Below the pieces are notes generated by a model. The model ran no database searches and had not been told where the DNA came from. It saw only the letters and a program-made list of their open reading frames with translations. A DNA stretch of 64,000 nucleotides from NCBI RefSeq assembly GCF_052076105.1, contig NZ_CP197245.1, forward strand, positions 434,001 through 498,000, given 5' to 3'. Source of the DNA: Tardiphaga sp052076105. GTDB taxonomy: Bacteria; Pseudomonadota; Alphaproteobacteria; Rhizobiales; Xanthobacteraceae. Positions 1 through 8,468 of this stretch are shown piece after piece (the first letter of the stretch is position 1; each line of letters begins with the position of its first letter). Position numbers and translations under genes: made by a program.

Positions 1-560
1 GCCTCTTCGAAGATCACCCAGGTCTCGCTGACATGCAGGTGGCCACTGGCCAGCACCATGTCGTTGCGCGCGACGATGTCGATAATTTCCTTCATGTCGT
101 CGCGCACCGACTTGTCGTCGTTCAATACCGGAATCGCGGTGACCGGTCGCATCCGCTCGGTGGAGGCCGGGTGCACCCATTGAGCAGACGCCTGCCATCG
201 CAGATGGTTTGCGGCGGCCAGCGTGGGAAGCCAGACGATCCTGCCGCCCAGCGCGGCGGTGTGCTCGACCGCATAGGGGTTGAGACCGCCCACCACATTA
301 TTGAGCACGATGCTGGAATAGATCTTCGTCTTCAGCTCGGGAAAATGCTGCCGGATCAACTCGGCCGTCATGACGCCGCTGTAGTCGTGATCCTTGGTGA
401 CGACCGCGGCGAAGCCAGCCTGGGAGGCCTGCTGAAGCAACGTGACGTGGTCGATGCCACGCGGCGCGATAGACGGCCCGCTATGCACATGCGGATCAAT
501 CGCGCCTTTCAGCAGCGCGTCGATGCGCGCCTCGACCTTGGGGTCAGCTTTCTCTGTCAT
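1..560 (-). CDS. DUF6282 family amidohydrolase-like protein, partial (C-terminus outside window)
   Basis: The reading frame starts at an ATG at 560 on the minus strand and runs off the left edge after about 186 codons. It contains DPHVHSGPS near residue 21, KDHDYSG, a VVGGLNPYAVEH stretch and a late GHLHVSE, all matched in the complete paralogue at 7150-8112 (LHCHSGP, KDHFYPG, GGINPHAVDH, GHLHVSE). The HxH near the N-terminus and later histidines fit a TIM-barrel metal-dependent hydrolase. That fold is inference; the DUF6282 family has no assigned reaction that I know of. It is divergent from the IclR gene at 778, a common arrangement for regulator and target. Confidence 0.85.
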   Translation of the reverse strand, partial: MTEKADPKVEARIDALLKGAIDPHVHSGPSIAPRGIDHVTLLQQASQAGFAAVVTKDHDYSGVMTAELIRQHFPELKTKIYSSIVLNNVVGGLNPYAVEHTAALGGRIVWLPTLAAANHLRWQASAQWVHPASTERMRPVTAIPVLNDDKSVRDDMKEIIDIVARNDMVLASGHLHVSETWVIFEE

Positions 561-609
561 TCCCTCACCGCATTTTGTCCGACCGTCCGCAAAGACTGTC
601 GATTTCATT

Positions 610-632
610 GATGTTCGCGAGAGCGGAACATC
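610..632. promoter_or_regulatory. Inverted repeat, candidate IclR operator
   Basis: GATGTTC (610-616), a 9-bp spacer, and GAACATC (626-632) form a perfect 7-bp dyad. It lies in the 217-bp divergent interval between the DUF6282 gene (start 560) and the IclR gene (start 778). A similar half site, GGAACATGAAG, occurs about 20 bp before the regulator start. Position and symmetry suggest an operator; no binding motif for this regulator is known. Confidence 0.35.
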
Positions 633-777
633 GTTTCATTTTAGGATACCGGCCGGCGCGACGTCGTGTCAATAGTTTCCGGAATTGCGATCACGAACCT
701 CCACGCATCAATCACATTGCACTTGCAATCCACTCCGCTACGTTGTTCAGCACTCGGGAACATGAAGTTGAGAAACG

Positions 778-1599
778 ATGAGCGATTCAGGATCAAGCGG
801 CGTCCACTCCGTGCAGTTGGCTATCGACGTGCTGGAGGCCGTTGCATTCTCCGACGATGAGCTGGGCGTGACGCAGATCGCCGACCGTCTGGGCATGACG
901 AAGGGATCGGTGCATCGGCATCTGCAGACGCTGGTCGACCGCGGCTATCTCACGCAGAATTCCAGCACCTCGCGCTACAGCATCGGTCCGAAAGGCCGGC
1001 TGCTCGCCCGGCATGCACCGGATGCGGATCTCATCCAGCTCGCGGAAGGACCGATGCGGCAGTTGCGTGATGCGCTTGGTCATTTCGTCGTGCTCTCCGA
1101 GATGACGCCGCGCGGCGCGTTGATCCTCCACAAGCTGTCGGGCACGGCAGCGATTGAACTTGGCGTCCGGCCGGGCAGCGAATTGACCTTCCATGCGTCG
1201 GCGCAGGGAAAGGTCCTGCTCGCTTTCGCCCCCAGCCCCATGAGGGCGCGCGTCCTCGCGCAGCCCCTGCAGCGCTTCACCGACAAGACCGTCGTGTCCG
1301 TCCGCAAGCTCGAGCAGGAATATCTGGATATCGTGCGTCTTGGATTTGCCACGGCCCCCGAGCAAAGCTTGATCGGAATGAATGCGGTGGCCGCGCCGAT
1401 CTTCGACGCCCAGGATGCCTGCATCGCCTCGATCGCCATCGTGGCATCGATCCAGGTCCTGCCGGAGAAGACACGGCCATCCGATGTCGCCCAGCTCATC
1501 GAGGCGGCACGCCAAATCTCGCACAAGCTCGGCCATGGCCGCGGCGCGCATCAGCCACCGCCCGTCAAGCGCAGCGCGCGGACTGCGCGCCCGCGTTAA
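778..1599 (+). CDS. IclR family transcriptional regulator
   Basis: A 273-residue IclR-type regulator starting at ATG 778. The N-terminal winged helix-turn-helix spans about residues 10-70 (QIADRLGMTKGSVHRHLQTL is the helix-turn-helix core). The rest is the IclR effector-binding domain, with HASAQGKVLLAF and the C-terminal APIFDAQDACIASIAI stretch. Length and domain order are normal for the family. It is divergent from the partial DUF6282 gene and overlaps the dihydroorotate-dehydrogenase-like gene tail to tail by 4 bp. It probably controls one or both DUF6282 units in response to a small aromatic or heterocyclic acid, as other IclR proteins do; the ligand is unknown. Confidence 0.93.
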   Translation: MSDSGSSGVHSVQLAIDVLEAVAFSDDELGVTQIADRLGMTKGSVHRHLQTLVDRGYLTQNSSTSRYSIGPKGRLLARHAPDADLIQLAEGPMRQLRDALGHFVVLSEMTPRGALILHKLSGTAAIELGVRPGSELTFHASAQGKVLLAFAPSPMRARVLAQPLQRFTDKTVVSVRKLEQEYLDIVRLGFATAPEQSLIGMNAVAAPIFDAQDACIASIAIVASIQVLPEKTRPSDVAQLIEAARQISHKLGHGRGAHQPPPVKRSARTARPR

Positions 1600-2642
1600 T
1601 GCTGATCGGCAATGTATTTTCTCCAGTTGTCGGTGCGCAGGGGCATATCGGCGAATGTCTTGCGCTGGTCTGCAGCCCTGCCGACCAGTTCGGCAGCGGT
1701 CATCTGCTTGCCGCGCAGGTAAGCGTCGAGTTCATCCAGTGCGGATGACAGCACGGCAGCGCCGCGCAGCATCACGGCCGATGCCATCTCCACCGCGCTA
1801 GCGCCGGCGAGCATCATGCGTGCGACATCAAGACCCGTACGCGCGCCATTGGTCGCGATCAGCGGCTTGTCGCCGCCAAGCTGTTGCCGCGACACCGCCA
1901 GCCAGTGACACGTGAGCGGCAGATTCCAGTATCCACCAACGCCCAGCGTCGTTCCCAGAAAGGGCTGCATCGTCTCGACATCCGGTATGAAGCCGAGCAA
2001 CCGCCCGGCCATCACCACGGTTTCGCCGCCTGCGCGAAATGCGGCATCGGCCAGGTCCGGCACGCGCTCGCTCTGTCCGGTGATCTTGACCCATAGCGGA
2101 ATGCCGATCGCCTGCCGTACCGCCGAGACGATCATGGACACTCGCTCGGGATCGAGCTCGGTGGACACGACGCCTTTGGCCTGGCTGGCATAGGGTGTGC
2201 CGATGTTCAGTTCGAGGACGCGTACGCCAGCCTGCTCGACCTGTCTGGCCATTTCGATCGTCCGCGCGACATCCGCAACGATCAGGCTCGCGACCGCACA
2301 GGCGTCCACCAGTCTGGCTTCGCGATCGAGCCGGGCCGTTTGATCGAGCCATGCATCGAAGCTCTGCGGCGTCAGGCCGGAGCGACAGGCGATGAATGCC
2401 GTGTCAGGCGCATTCGGCGTCCACGCCATTTCGCGCCACTCGCTGTCGAGCAACATATATTCCGCTCGCTGCAGCTGATCACGACCACGCTCGGATTCAT
2501 TGACGGACTTGACCACCACCGCGCCGACGCCGGCGCGCAACGCGCGGCGGACACCTTCAGGGTCGATATGATGCTCGGCTGATCCCGCGATCAGCGGATT
2601 CTTGAGGGCCGTCCGACCGACGGTCACGTTAAGACGCGTCAT
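1596..2642 (-). CDS. Dihydroorotate dehydrogenase-like FMN oxidoreductase
   Basis: A 348-residue TIM-barrel flavoprotein of the class 1 DHOD/PreA kind. Visible family features are the N-terminal LKNPLIAGSAE, the NIGTPYASQAKG loop (family ELNIGTPY pattern), LWVKITGQ, and the C-terminal phosphate-binding NGARTGLDVARMMLAGA. The frame stays open upstream to 2906, but ATG 2642 gives the family N-terminus 13 bp after the preceding gene. It is the last gene of the operon 8112-1596. Co-location with an amidohydrolase-like gene recalls reductive pyrimidine catabolism, where PreA reduces the ring before hydrolysis. A biosynthetic PyrD role is unlikely because no other pyrimidine gene is nearby. The substrate is unknown. 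Confidence 0.85.
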   Translation of the reverse strand: MTRLNVTVGRTALKNPLIAGSAEHHIDPEGVRRALRAGVGAVVVKSVNESERGRDQLQRAEYMLLDSEWREMAWTPNAPDTAFIACRSGLTPQSFDAWLDQTARLDREARLVDACAVASLIVADVARTIEMARQVEQAGVRVLELNIGTPYASQAKGVVSTELDPERVSMIVSAVRQAIGIPLWVKITGQSERVPDLADAAFRAGGETVVMAGRLLGFIPDVETMQPFLGTTLGVGGYWNLPLTCHWLAVSRQQLGGDKPLIATNGARTGLDVARMMLAGASAVEMASAVMLRGAAVLSSALDELDAYLRGKQMTAAELVGRAADQRKTFADMPLRTDNWRKYIADQH

Positions 2643-2655
2643 CCCGTCAGTCCTC

Positions 2656-3594
2656 TCAGTGTTCCGCAAGGCGGGTGGGAAGGCCAATGATCTCGCGCGC
2701 CTCGTGTGGCGATGCGATCGCTCCGCCGAGCTCCTCAACGATGCGACGGGCCTTCTCCACCATGGCCGCATTAGATGGCGCGAGCTGTCCACGCGACAAA
2801 TAGACGGCGTCTTCCAGACCGACGCGAACGTGTCCGCCGCACAGATAGGACTGCGCGACATTGTGGAAAGACGTCTTGCCGATGCCGATTGCGGTGAACT
2901 GGGCATCCGGCGGCAACATGTTGCGGGCGTAAATCACCGTCTCGGGACTTGGCTGGAAGCCATAGCGAACACCCATGACGAACGAGCAGAGTACGGGCCC
3001 GTCGAGTGTGTTGTCCTTCAGCAGATCATTCATCAGCGCGATATCGCCGGAATCGAACAGCTCGATCTCCGGCTTGACCCCGGCTTCGCGGATCACCTTC
3101 GCCATCCGCCTGACATTACCGGGCGTATTGATGACGACTTCCCTGCCCGAATTCATGGTATTGAGATCGAGGGTACAGATATCCGGGCGAAGCGCGGCAA
3201 TGTGCTCGACACGTTTTTCAGGTGCGATCAGCGTCGTTCCCGCCGCTGCGACGCGCGGCTGGTCCGTGGATGGAACGAACCGGCCGCCGGGCCCCGTGGT
3301 GATGTTGAGGATCAGCTGAGTGTTTTTCGCGCGGATCCGTTCAACGACGTCGCGATAATAAGCGAGCTCCATCGAGGGCTTCCCGGTGGAAGGATCCCGC
3401 ACATGGATATGTACGATCGCGGCGCCGGCCTCGGCCGCTCCGAGACAGGCCTCGGCGATCTCCGCCGGCGTAATCGGCAGATGCGGTGTCTGTTCCGGAG
3501 TGGTCAGATTGCCGGTGACGGCGCAAGTGATGAAGACCTTTTGACGCGGCGCCTGCATCGCCCGTGCTCCTGTCCGTTCTGCGGCCGTCGACAT
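2656..3594 (-). CDS. BKACE family beta-keto acid cleavage enzyme (DUF849)
   Basis: A 312-residue protein of the 3-keto-5-aminohexanoate cleavage (Kce) family. These Zn-dependent TIM-barrel enzymes condense a beta-keto acid with acetyl-CoA, giving acetoacetate and a new acyl-CoA. Seen here are the N-terminal KVFITCAVTG, the metal-binding AAIVHIHVRDPSTGKPS, the ELFDSGDI strand, and the C-terminal GGHVRVGLEDAVYL. Length is normal. A second ATG (3558) would also give an acceptable N-terminus. It lies 13 bp upstream of the DHOD-like gene and 54 bp downstream of the Ldh2 gene in the same operon. The actual keto acid cannot be deduced. Confidence 0.9.
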   Translation of the reverse strand: MSTAAERTGARAMQAPRQKVFITCAVTGNLTTPEQTPHLPITPAEIAEACLGAAEAGAAIVHIHVRDPSTGKPSMELAYYRDVVERIRAKNTQLILNITTGPGGRFVPSTDQPRVAAAGTTLIAPEKRVEHIAALRPDICTLDLNTMNSGREVVINTPGNVRRMAKVIREAGVKPEIELFDSGDIALMNDLLKDNTLDGPVLCSFVMGVRYGFQPSPETVIYARNMLPPDAQFTAIGIGKTSFHNVAQSYLCGGHVRVGLEDAVYLSRGQLAPSNAAMVEKARRIVEELGGAIASPHEAREIIGLPTRLAEH

Positions 3595-3648
3595 GACGGC
3601 CGAACTCGTTGCTATTTTGCGGTGATACGTTTTGGCAGCGCTGTACCG

Positions 3649-4695
3649 TCAGAACGGCAGACGCTCCGGCGATCCCATTTCCTCTGCGAGCGCGTTCAAC
3701 GTCGCGGACAATGCGCGCGGAATATCGATCCGGCCGCCGTCGTTCTGGCGCTTCGTCCAGCTGCGTTCACCCGGCGTACGTGGCGGCACCTGTGCGCGCG
3801 ACCCGCGAATTTTCGCGAGCTCGGCAGACGCTTCATCGCGGAAACCTTCGGCCGGCCGGAAGTGCTCGATATCGATTGCCAGAAACAGCAGCGAGCACAG
3901 AAACGGCTTCGAGAGATCGCCATAGAGCGGCGCAACCTCGTCACCACCTGGCCCCTGCGACAGCAGGCTGCACATCAGATTGATCGCCAGCGACAGGCCG
4001 AAGCCCTTCGCGCCGCCTGACGGCAACAGCATGCCGTCAATCGCGGCCTGGGCATCCGTCGTGGGCTGGCCGTTCCGGTCGACAGCCCATGTCGGCGGAA
4101 GCGGCTTCCCTTCCCGCTCATAGACGCGGATCTTGCCGAGTGCCGCTTCACTCAGCGCCATATCCAGCACGAATTCGGGCCCGTCGGATACGGGAAGCGC
4201 GATCGAGAGCGGATTGTTGCCGACCAGTTTCTCGAGGCCGCCCGGTGCCGGCATCATCGGCTTGGTGTTGCACATGGCCATGCCGATGCAATCACAGGCG
4301 CTTGCCTGGCGCGTATACCGGGCTGCCGCGCCAAAATGAAAACTGTTGCGAACGGCCACGACGCCGACGCCCGTCTCCTTACTACGCTCAATGGCCATCT
4401 GCATGGCCGCGTCACCCGCCAGATGGCCGAACATACCCTGCGCATCCAGCACGGCCATTGCCGCGCGACTCTCAACCACGATCGGCTTCACGGCGGAGGA
4501 CACACTGCCGAGGCGAAGCCGGCGAATATACATCTCGGCCTGCGACAGGCCATGCGATGGCAGGCCGGCCACATCGGCATCGATCAGCGCGCTCGCCATC
4601 TGTTCGGCGGCAGGCGTCGAAAGACCGGCACGCGCGAACAGGCTTGCGAGAAAACGCTCGGCCGCCGCGACTGGAATTGATCGGAGATCGCTCAT
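3649..4695 (-). CDS. Ldh2 family malate/L-lactate-type dehydrogenase
   Basis: A 348-residue NAD(P)-dependent oxidoreductase of the malate/L-lactate/ureidoglycolate dehydrogenase family, distinct from Rossmann-fold MDH. Diagnostic stretches are the N-terminal DVAGLPSHGLSQ with the conserved SHG, VVAVRNSFHFGAAARY, VGNNPLSIALP, and GAKGFGLSLAINL. The family oxidises 2-hydroxy acids or reduces 2-keto acids. ATG 4695 is preferred over the adjacent GTG 4698. It sits 15 bp after the quinone-oxidoreductase-like gene and is co-directional with it, so it probably supplies a keto acid to the BKACE enzyme. That order of reactions is inference. Confidence 0.9.
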   Translation of the reverse strand: MSDLRSIPVAAAERFLASLFARAGLSTPAAEQMASALIDADVAGLPSHGLSQAEMYIRRLRLGSVSSAVKPIVVESRAAMAVLDAQGMFGHLAGDAAMQMAIERSKETGVGVVAVRNSFHFGAAARYTRQASACDCIGMAMCNTKPMMPAPGGLEKLVGNNPLSIALPVSDGPEFVLDMALSEAALGKIRVYEREGKPLPPTWAVDRNGQPTTDAQAAIDGMLLPSGGAKGFGLSLAINLMCSLLSQGPGGDEVAPLYGDLSKPFLCSLLFLAIDIEHFRPAEGFRDEASAELAKIRGSRAQVPPRTPGERSWTKRQNDGGRIDIPRALSATLNALAEEMGSPERLPF

Positions 4696-4713
4696 CACGT
4701 CGTCTTTCGCGTT

Positions 4714-5754
4714 CTAGTTCGACTGTCCGTCCGGCACCACATAGGCCAAAGCCGGATCGACAATCAGCACGACCTTGCCGATCTGCTCGTTGGCATCCAT
4801 CAGGGCGTGCGCCTTGGCCATGTCCTCCAGCGGAAATGCGGCGCAGATGTTGAGGCGCATCCGCCGATCCTCGAGCAATGGCCAGACCTCGCGCATCAGT
4901 GCCTTGGCAATCCAGCCCTTATATTCCGGCGGACGCGGCCGTATCGTCGACCCCGTCAGCGTCAGCCGGCGGCGTACGATCTGCCGGACATTGATGTCGG
5001 CGCGTTCGCCGAGATGGCTTGCGATCAGGACAAGGCGGCCATCGAGGGCCAGCAGTTCCAGCTCCAGATTGGTGTAAGGACCGGCCTGGGAGTCGAGGAT
5101 GACGTTGATGCCCTGCCCTTTGGTCGCCTCCACCAAGGGCTTGACCCAATCGCAGCGATAGTCGAGCGCAATCTCCGCGCCGAGGTCGCGGCAGATCTGG
5201 CGCTTCGTTTCCGACCCGGCAGTGGCGAAGACGCGTGCGGATCGCAGCAGCTTTGCGATCTGGATGGTGGCCATACCGACACCGCTGGTGCCGCCCTGGA
5301 CGAGGATGCTCTCACCCTCCGCAAGCTTGCCGAGCAGAATGACGTTATTCCAGCAGGTGAACAGCACTTCAGGAAGCACCGCCGCCTGTGCGAAGTCGTA
5401 TCCCTGAGGGATCGACATGCATTGCACGGCAGGCACGTTGCAATACTCCGCATAGCCGCCGCCTGTGACCAGGGCGCAGACCGCGCTGCCGACCCGCGGC
5501 CAGTTCACATCCGGCGCTACCGCGACCACAATACCGGCAATATCGAGGCCCGGAATCTCCGTTGCACCGGGCGGCGGCGGATAGAGTCCGCGGCGCTGCT
5601 GGATGTCCGGCCGGTTCACGCCGGCCGCCACCACACGCACCAGCACTTCGCCGCGCGCCAAAGCCGGCAACGCCTCTTCGCCAAGCGACAGCACCTCGGG
5701 ACCGCCAAAGCGGGCGATCCTGACCGCCCGCATATCCGATGGCAGCACCGTCAT
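4714..5754 (-). CDS. Zinc-type alcohol dehydrogenase / NAD(P)H:quinone oxidoreductase family protein
   Basis: A 346-residue MDR-superfamily enzyme. It opens with a GroES-like domain (MRAVRIARFGGPEVL, VAAGVNRPDIQQRRGLYPPP, typical of QOR/PIG3 proteins). The Rossmann part contains VQGGTSGVGMATIQIAKLL and ILDSQAGPYTNLELELLA. No structural-zinc cysteine cluster is visible, which favours the quinone-oxidoreductase branch. The ATG at 5754 overlaps the TGA of the MFS gene (ATGA), indicating translational coupling. The frame is open far upstream inside the MFS gene, but that extension is a shadow. It is probably a reductase of an enone or quinone-like intermediate. Confidence 0.9.
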   Translation of the reverse strand: MTVLPSDMRAVRIARFGGPEVLSLGEEALPALARGEVLVRVVAAGVNRPDIQQRRGLYPPPPGATEIPGLDIAGIVVAVAPDVNWPRVGSAVCALVTGGGYAEYCNVPAVQCMSIPQGYDFAQAAVLPEVLFTCWNNVILLGKLAEGESILVQGGTSGVGMATIQIAKLLRSARVFATAGSETKRQICRDLGAEIALDYRCDWVKPLVEATKGQGINVILDSQAGPYTNLELELLALDGRLVLIASHLGERADINVRQIVRRRLTLTGSTIRPRPPEYKGWIAKALMREVWPLLEDRRMRLNICAAFPLEDMAKAHALMDANEQIGKVVLIVDPALAYVVPDGQSN

Positions 5755-7091
5755 GACACGGCCTGCCGACGAGCGGCAGCCGCCGCAACAGTGACCTCGC
5801 TCTCGCCATCCGTCTTCGGCAGGACGCGCCATGTCAGCAACATCGCGAATGCGCAGGCGGCCAGCAGACCCAGGCTGAGAGCAGGCACCGACATCGCAGC
5901 CAGCGCACTGCCCGACAGGCCCGCGACCCACGGCATGAGATTCTGCGCAGCAAAGCCGCCGAGGCTGCCGATCGTGCTGATGGCTGCAATCGCCGCCGCC
6001 GCATGCGCTCCCTTGAAGATTTGCGACGGCAGATACCAGAAGCATGGAAACATCAGCGAAACGCAGGGCGTGCCGACTGCGAGCGCCACATAGCGCATCC
6101 AGTTCTCGGTCAGCAGGGTCGAGGTGAAGAACGCCCCCATGCCGCATAGGGCGATCACCGCCATGCCGATCAGGACTGTGCGGTGCTCGCGCAGATGGCG
6201 CGGGAGCCAGACCAGGACCGCGGCAGCCACAGCCCATGGCAGTGCATTCAACACACCGTTCTGCGTGCCGGTCGTGCCGAATCCTTTGACGACCGTTGGC
6301 AACCAATAGATGATTCCGTAGAGCGACAGCGTGATCAGCGTGTAGACGAACGAAAACCACCACACCCTTGCATCGATCAGGACGCGGAGCGGGCTGGTGT
6401 GCATGGTGGTGGCGATTTCATCGCGGCTGAGTGCGTCTGCCAGCCGCGCCTTCTCCTCGGACGACAGGAAACCGGCCGTCTGCGGATTGTCGGGGAGATA
6501 GCGCATCACCAGAACGAACAGCAGGGCCGCAGGCGCGCCGGTGGCGATGAAGACCCACTGCCAGCCGGCGAGACCAAGCATCCCATCGAAATCCAGCAGG
6601 ATGCCGCCAAACAGCGAGCCGAACATATTGCCGAGCGGACTGCCGATGGTCAGAAGCGCCACGGCCTGCACGCGGTAGCGCTTGGGAAACCAGAGCGTGA
6701 GGTAGAAGATGATGCCCGGATACGCCCCCGCCTCGGCCACGCCGACCAGGAAGCGCACCGCCGCAAACATCGAGCCAGTCATGCTGAAACCCAGCAGCAC
6801 CGTCAGCATGCCCCATGTCAGCAGGATACGCGCAAACCAGAGCCGCGCACCGAACCTGTGCGCGGCCAGCGCGCTCGGGATTTCAAAGAACGAATAACCG
6901 ATAAAGAACAACGAGGATGCCAGCCCGTATACGGTCTCGGACATGCCCAGGCTGCTGGCCATCTGCAGTTTGGCGTAGCCGACATTCGACCGATCGATCA
7001 CGGCCAGCATCATCATCGCCATCACAAGCGGCATGACCCGCCACATGACGCGATTCATCAGAGCTTCTTCGCTTTCGCGATTCACATTCAT
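5751..7091 (-). CDS. MFS transporter, anion:cation symporter (ACS) type
   Basis: A 446-residue inner-membrane transporter with about 12 hydrophobic segments. The N-terminal part carries IDRSNVGYAKLQM, matching the ACS family D-R-x-N-x-G pattern, followed by FEIPSALAAHRFGAR and a large cytoplasmic loop near residues 200-235. Family members import organic anions such as phthalate, tartrate, glucarate or hydroxyphenylacetate by proton symport. ATG 7091 is used; a second ATG 11 codons on is possible. It is 58 bp downstream of the DUF6282 gene and overlaps the next gene, so it is presumably the uptake system for the substrate of this operon. Confidence 0.92.
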   Translation of the reverse strand: MNVNRESEEALMNRVMWRVMPLVMAMMMLAVIDRSNVGYAKLQMASSLGMSETVYGLASSLFFIGYSFFEIPSALAAHRFGARLWFARILLTWGMLTVLLGFSMTGSMFAAVRFLVGVAEAGAYPGIIFYLTLWFPKRYRVQAVALLTIGSPLGNMFGSLFGGILLDFDGMLGLAGWQWVFIATGAPAALLFVLVMRYLPDNPQTAGFLSSEEKARLADALSRDEIATTMHTSPLRVLIDARVWWFSFVYTLITLSLYGIIYWLPTVVKGFGTTGTQNGVLNALPWAVAAAVLVWLPRHLREHRTVLIGMAVIALCGMGAFFTSTLLTENWMRYVALAVGTPCVSLMFPCFWYLPSQIFKGAHAAAAIAAISTIGSLGGFAAQNLMPWVAGLSGSALAAMSVPALSLGLLAACAFAMLLTWRVLPKTDGESEVTVAAAAARRQAVS

Positions 7092-7149
7092 GGCTTCCTC
7101 GTCGATCTTATCTGCCGGCCTTCGCTGGTCGTTCTTGTTGGTTGGGATT

Positions 7150-8112
7150 CTACAGGGCGGCGCGCTTCGCCGGCAGGTCGAGAAATGCCGCCGCGTTCTC
7201 GCTGATCAGTTTCTTGATCGAGGCGTGTGGCATCTGCAGATCGAGCAACATTTGGGTGATGCTGCGGAAGCCATCCACCGGACGCTGCGAACCGAGCAGG
7301 CCTAGATCGGACGACAGAATGGTATGCTCCACGCCGGCGATCTCGATGAGATGAGCCAGATCTTCCCCGCTGAACTTCTTGGACTTTCCTTCGATGAACA
7401 TGCAGATGGAATGTTCCATCGTGACGCCGAGCGCGACCAACTGGCGAATATCGCTATCGGCAAAGCCGACCACATAGGTCGGGTGATTGACCATCATCTT
7501 CCTGACGCCGCGGCGCTTGGCCTCCTCGAACAGGACGTGCTGCTCTGAGACGTGGAGGTGGCCGCCAGCCAGGATGATGTTGGCCTCCGCGATCAGATCG
7601 ATGACCTTTTTGGTGTCATCGGTGAGCTTGCCATTGGCGTCCAGCGCCGTGAGCGGGATCGGATCCAGCATCTTCTGGGATGTCTTCGGGAAGTTCTTGG
7701 CCTGACCGCTGGCTTGAACGTTGATATGGTTCGCCGCCGAAAGCGTCGGCATCCAGACGATCTTGCCGCCGAGCTTGATCGCATGATCGACCGCGTGCGG
7801 ATTGATGCCGCCAGACGCATTGTTCAGCGCCACGCCCGAATACAGGTGAACGCCGAGCTGCGGAAACAGCTTTTCCAGGATGATGGCGTGCGCCATGCCA
7901 GGATAGAAGTGATCCTTGTACAGCACCGCGCGAAACCCTGCGACGGCAGCGTCCCGCATCTCCTCATAGTGATCAAGTATCCGCGGCATTGCGGCTGGCC
8001 CGCTGTGGCAGTGCAGATCGATCGCATCGACCAGCAGCTCCTCGACCTCCTTCGGGCGCGAGAGCGGCGGAAGCGCGACGGTGTCAGGATATGAAACGGA
8101 ATTCTCGGCCAT
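7150..8112 (-). CDS. DUF6282 family amidohydrolase-like protein
   Basis: A 320-residue protein and the first gene of a six-gene operon. It has AIDLHCHSGPAAMP at about residues 30-45, KDHFYPGMAH, IVWMPTLSAANH, ILAGGHLHVSEQH, MVNHPTYVVGF and ILSSDLGLLGSQ. The HxH, further histidines and a final Asp are spaced as in metal-dependent amidohydrolases; this reading is inference from motif order. It is a paralogue of the partial gene at 1-560. The start ATG 8112 has an AAGGGCAG element about 7 bp upstream. The family is described only as a domain of unknown function, so the reaction is unknown; ring opening or amide hydrolysis would fit the neighbours. Confidence 0.88.
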   Translation of the reverse strand: MAENSVSYPDTVALPPLSRPKEVEELLVDAIDLHCHSGPAAMPRILDHYEEMRDAAVAGFRAVLYKDHFYPGMAHAIILEKLFPQLGVHLYSGVALNNASGGINPHAVDHAIKLGGKIVWMPTLSAANHINVQASGQAKNFPKTSQKMLDPIPLTALDANGKLTDDTKKVIDLIAEANIILAGGHLHVSEQHVLFEEAKRRGVRKMMVNHPTYVVGFADSDIRQLVALGVTMEHSICMFIEGKSKKFSGEDLAHLIEIAGVEHTILSSDLGLLGSQRPVDGFRSITQMLLDLQMPHASIKKLISENAAAFLDLPAKRAAL

Positions 8113-8468
8113 GATGGCTGCCCTTCAGTGGATGCTGGTTCTGGAAAAATGGAGACATGCCGATGAATGGCGGGTCCGCAGCCGGCTCATCGCCCGACGC
8201 GCCCGGGTCGGCGCGGGTGCGACAGATCGCGATAACGTCCGGCATTTTCCGGACATGGCAGGTGAACTGACAGCCACGCGATACTGGTGCGGCGCGACGG
8301 CGCCATTGGCGCCCTGACCTCTCCGCAAGACACGGCACTTCCTCCCACGACACGGTTGCGCTTCGGCGGCCTGAACGGACACCGGCGCATTCTGTTGGGC
8401 GGATATTGCAACCGGCCGGGCCATTTGCCATACCTATTCGCCAGCGTTCCGCAGAGTGGAATCTTGGC
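8113..8468. other. 356-bp divergent intergenic region, no gene seen
   Basis: The interval separates the operon start (8112, minus) from the second IclR gene (8469, plus). Short open frames on both strands have no recognisable similarity and are judged non-coding. It contains the dyad at 8237-8254 and a GGCGCC-ATT-GGCGCC repeat near 8302. It probably carries both promoters. Confidence 0.6.
8237..8254. promoter_or_regulatory. Perfect dyad GTCCGG-N6-CCGGAC, candidate operator
   Basis: GTCCGG (8237-8242) and CCGGAC (8249-8254) flank CATTTT. It lies 125 bp upstream of the DUF6282 operon and 215 bp upstream of the IclR gene. Symmetry and location suggest a binding site for the adjacent regulator; the sequence does not repeat the dyad near 610. 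Confidence 0.35.

Noticed and set aside
2602..4020. A 472-codon open frame on the plus strand.
   Set aside because: Antisense of the BKACE and Ldh2 genes.
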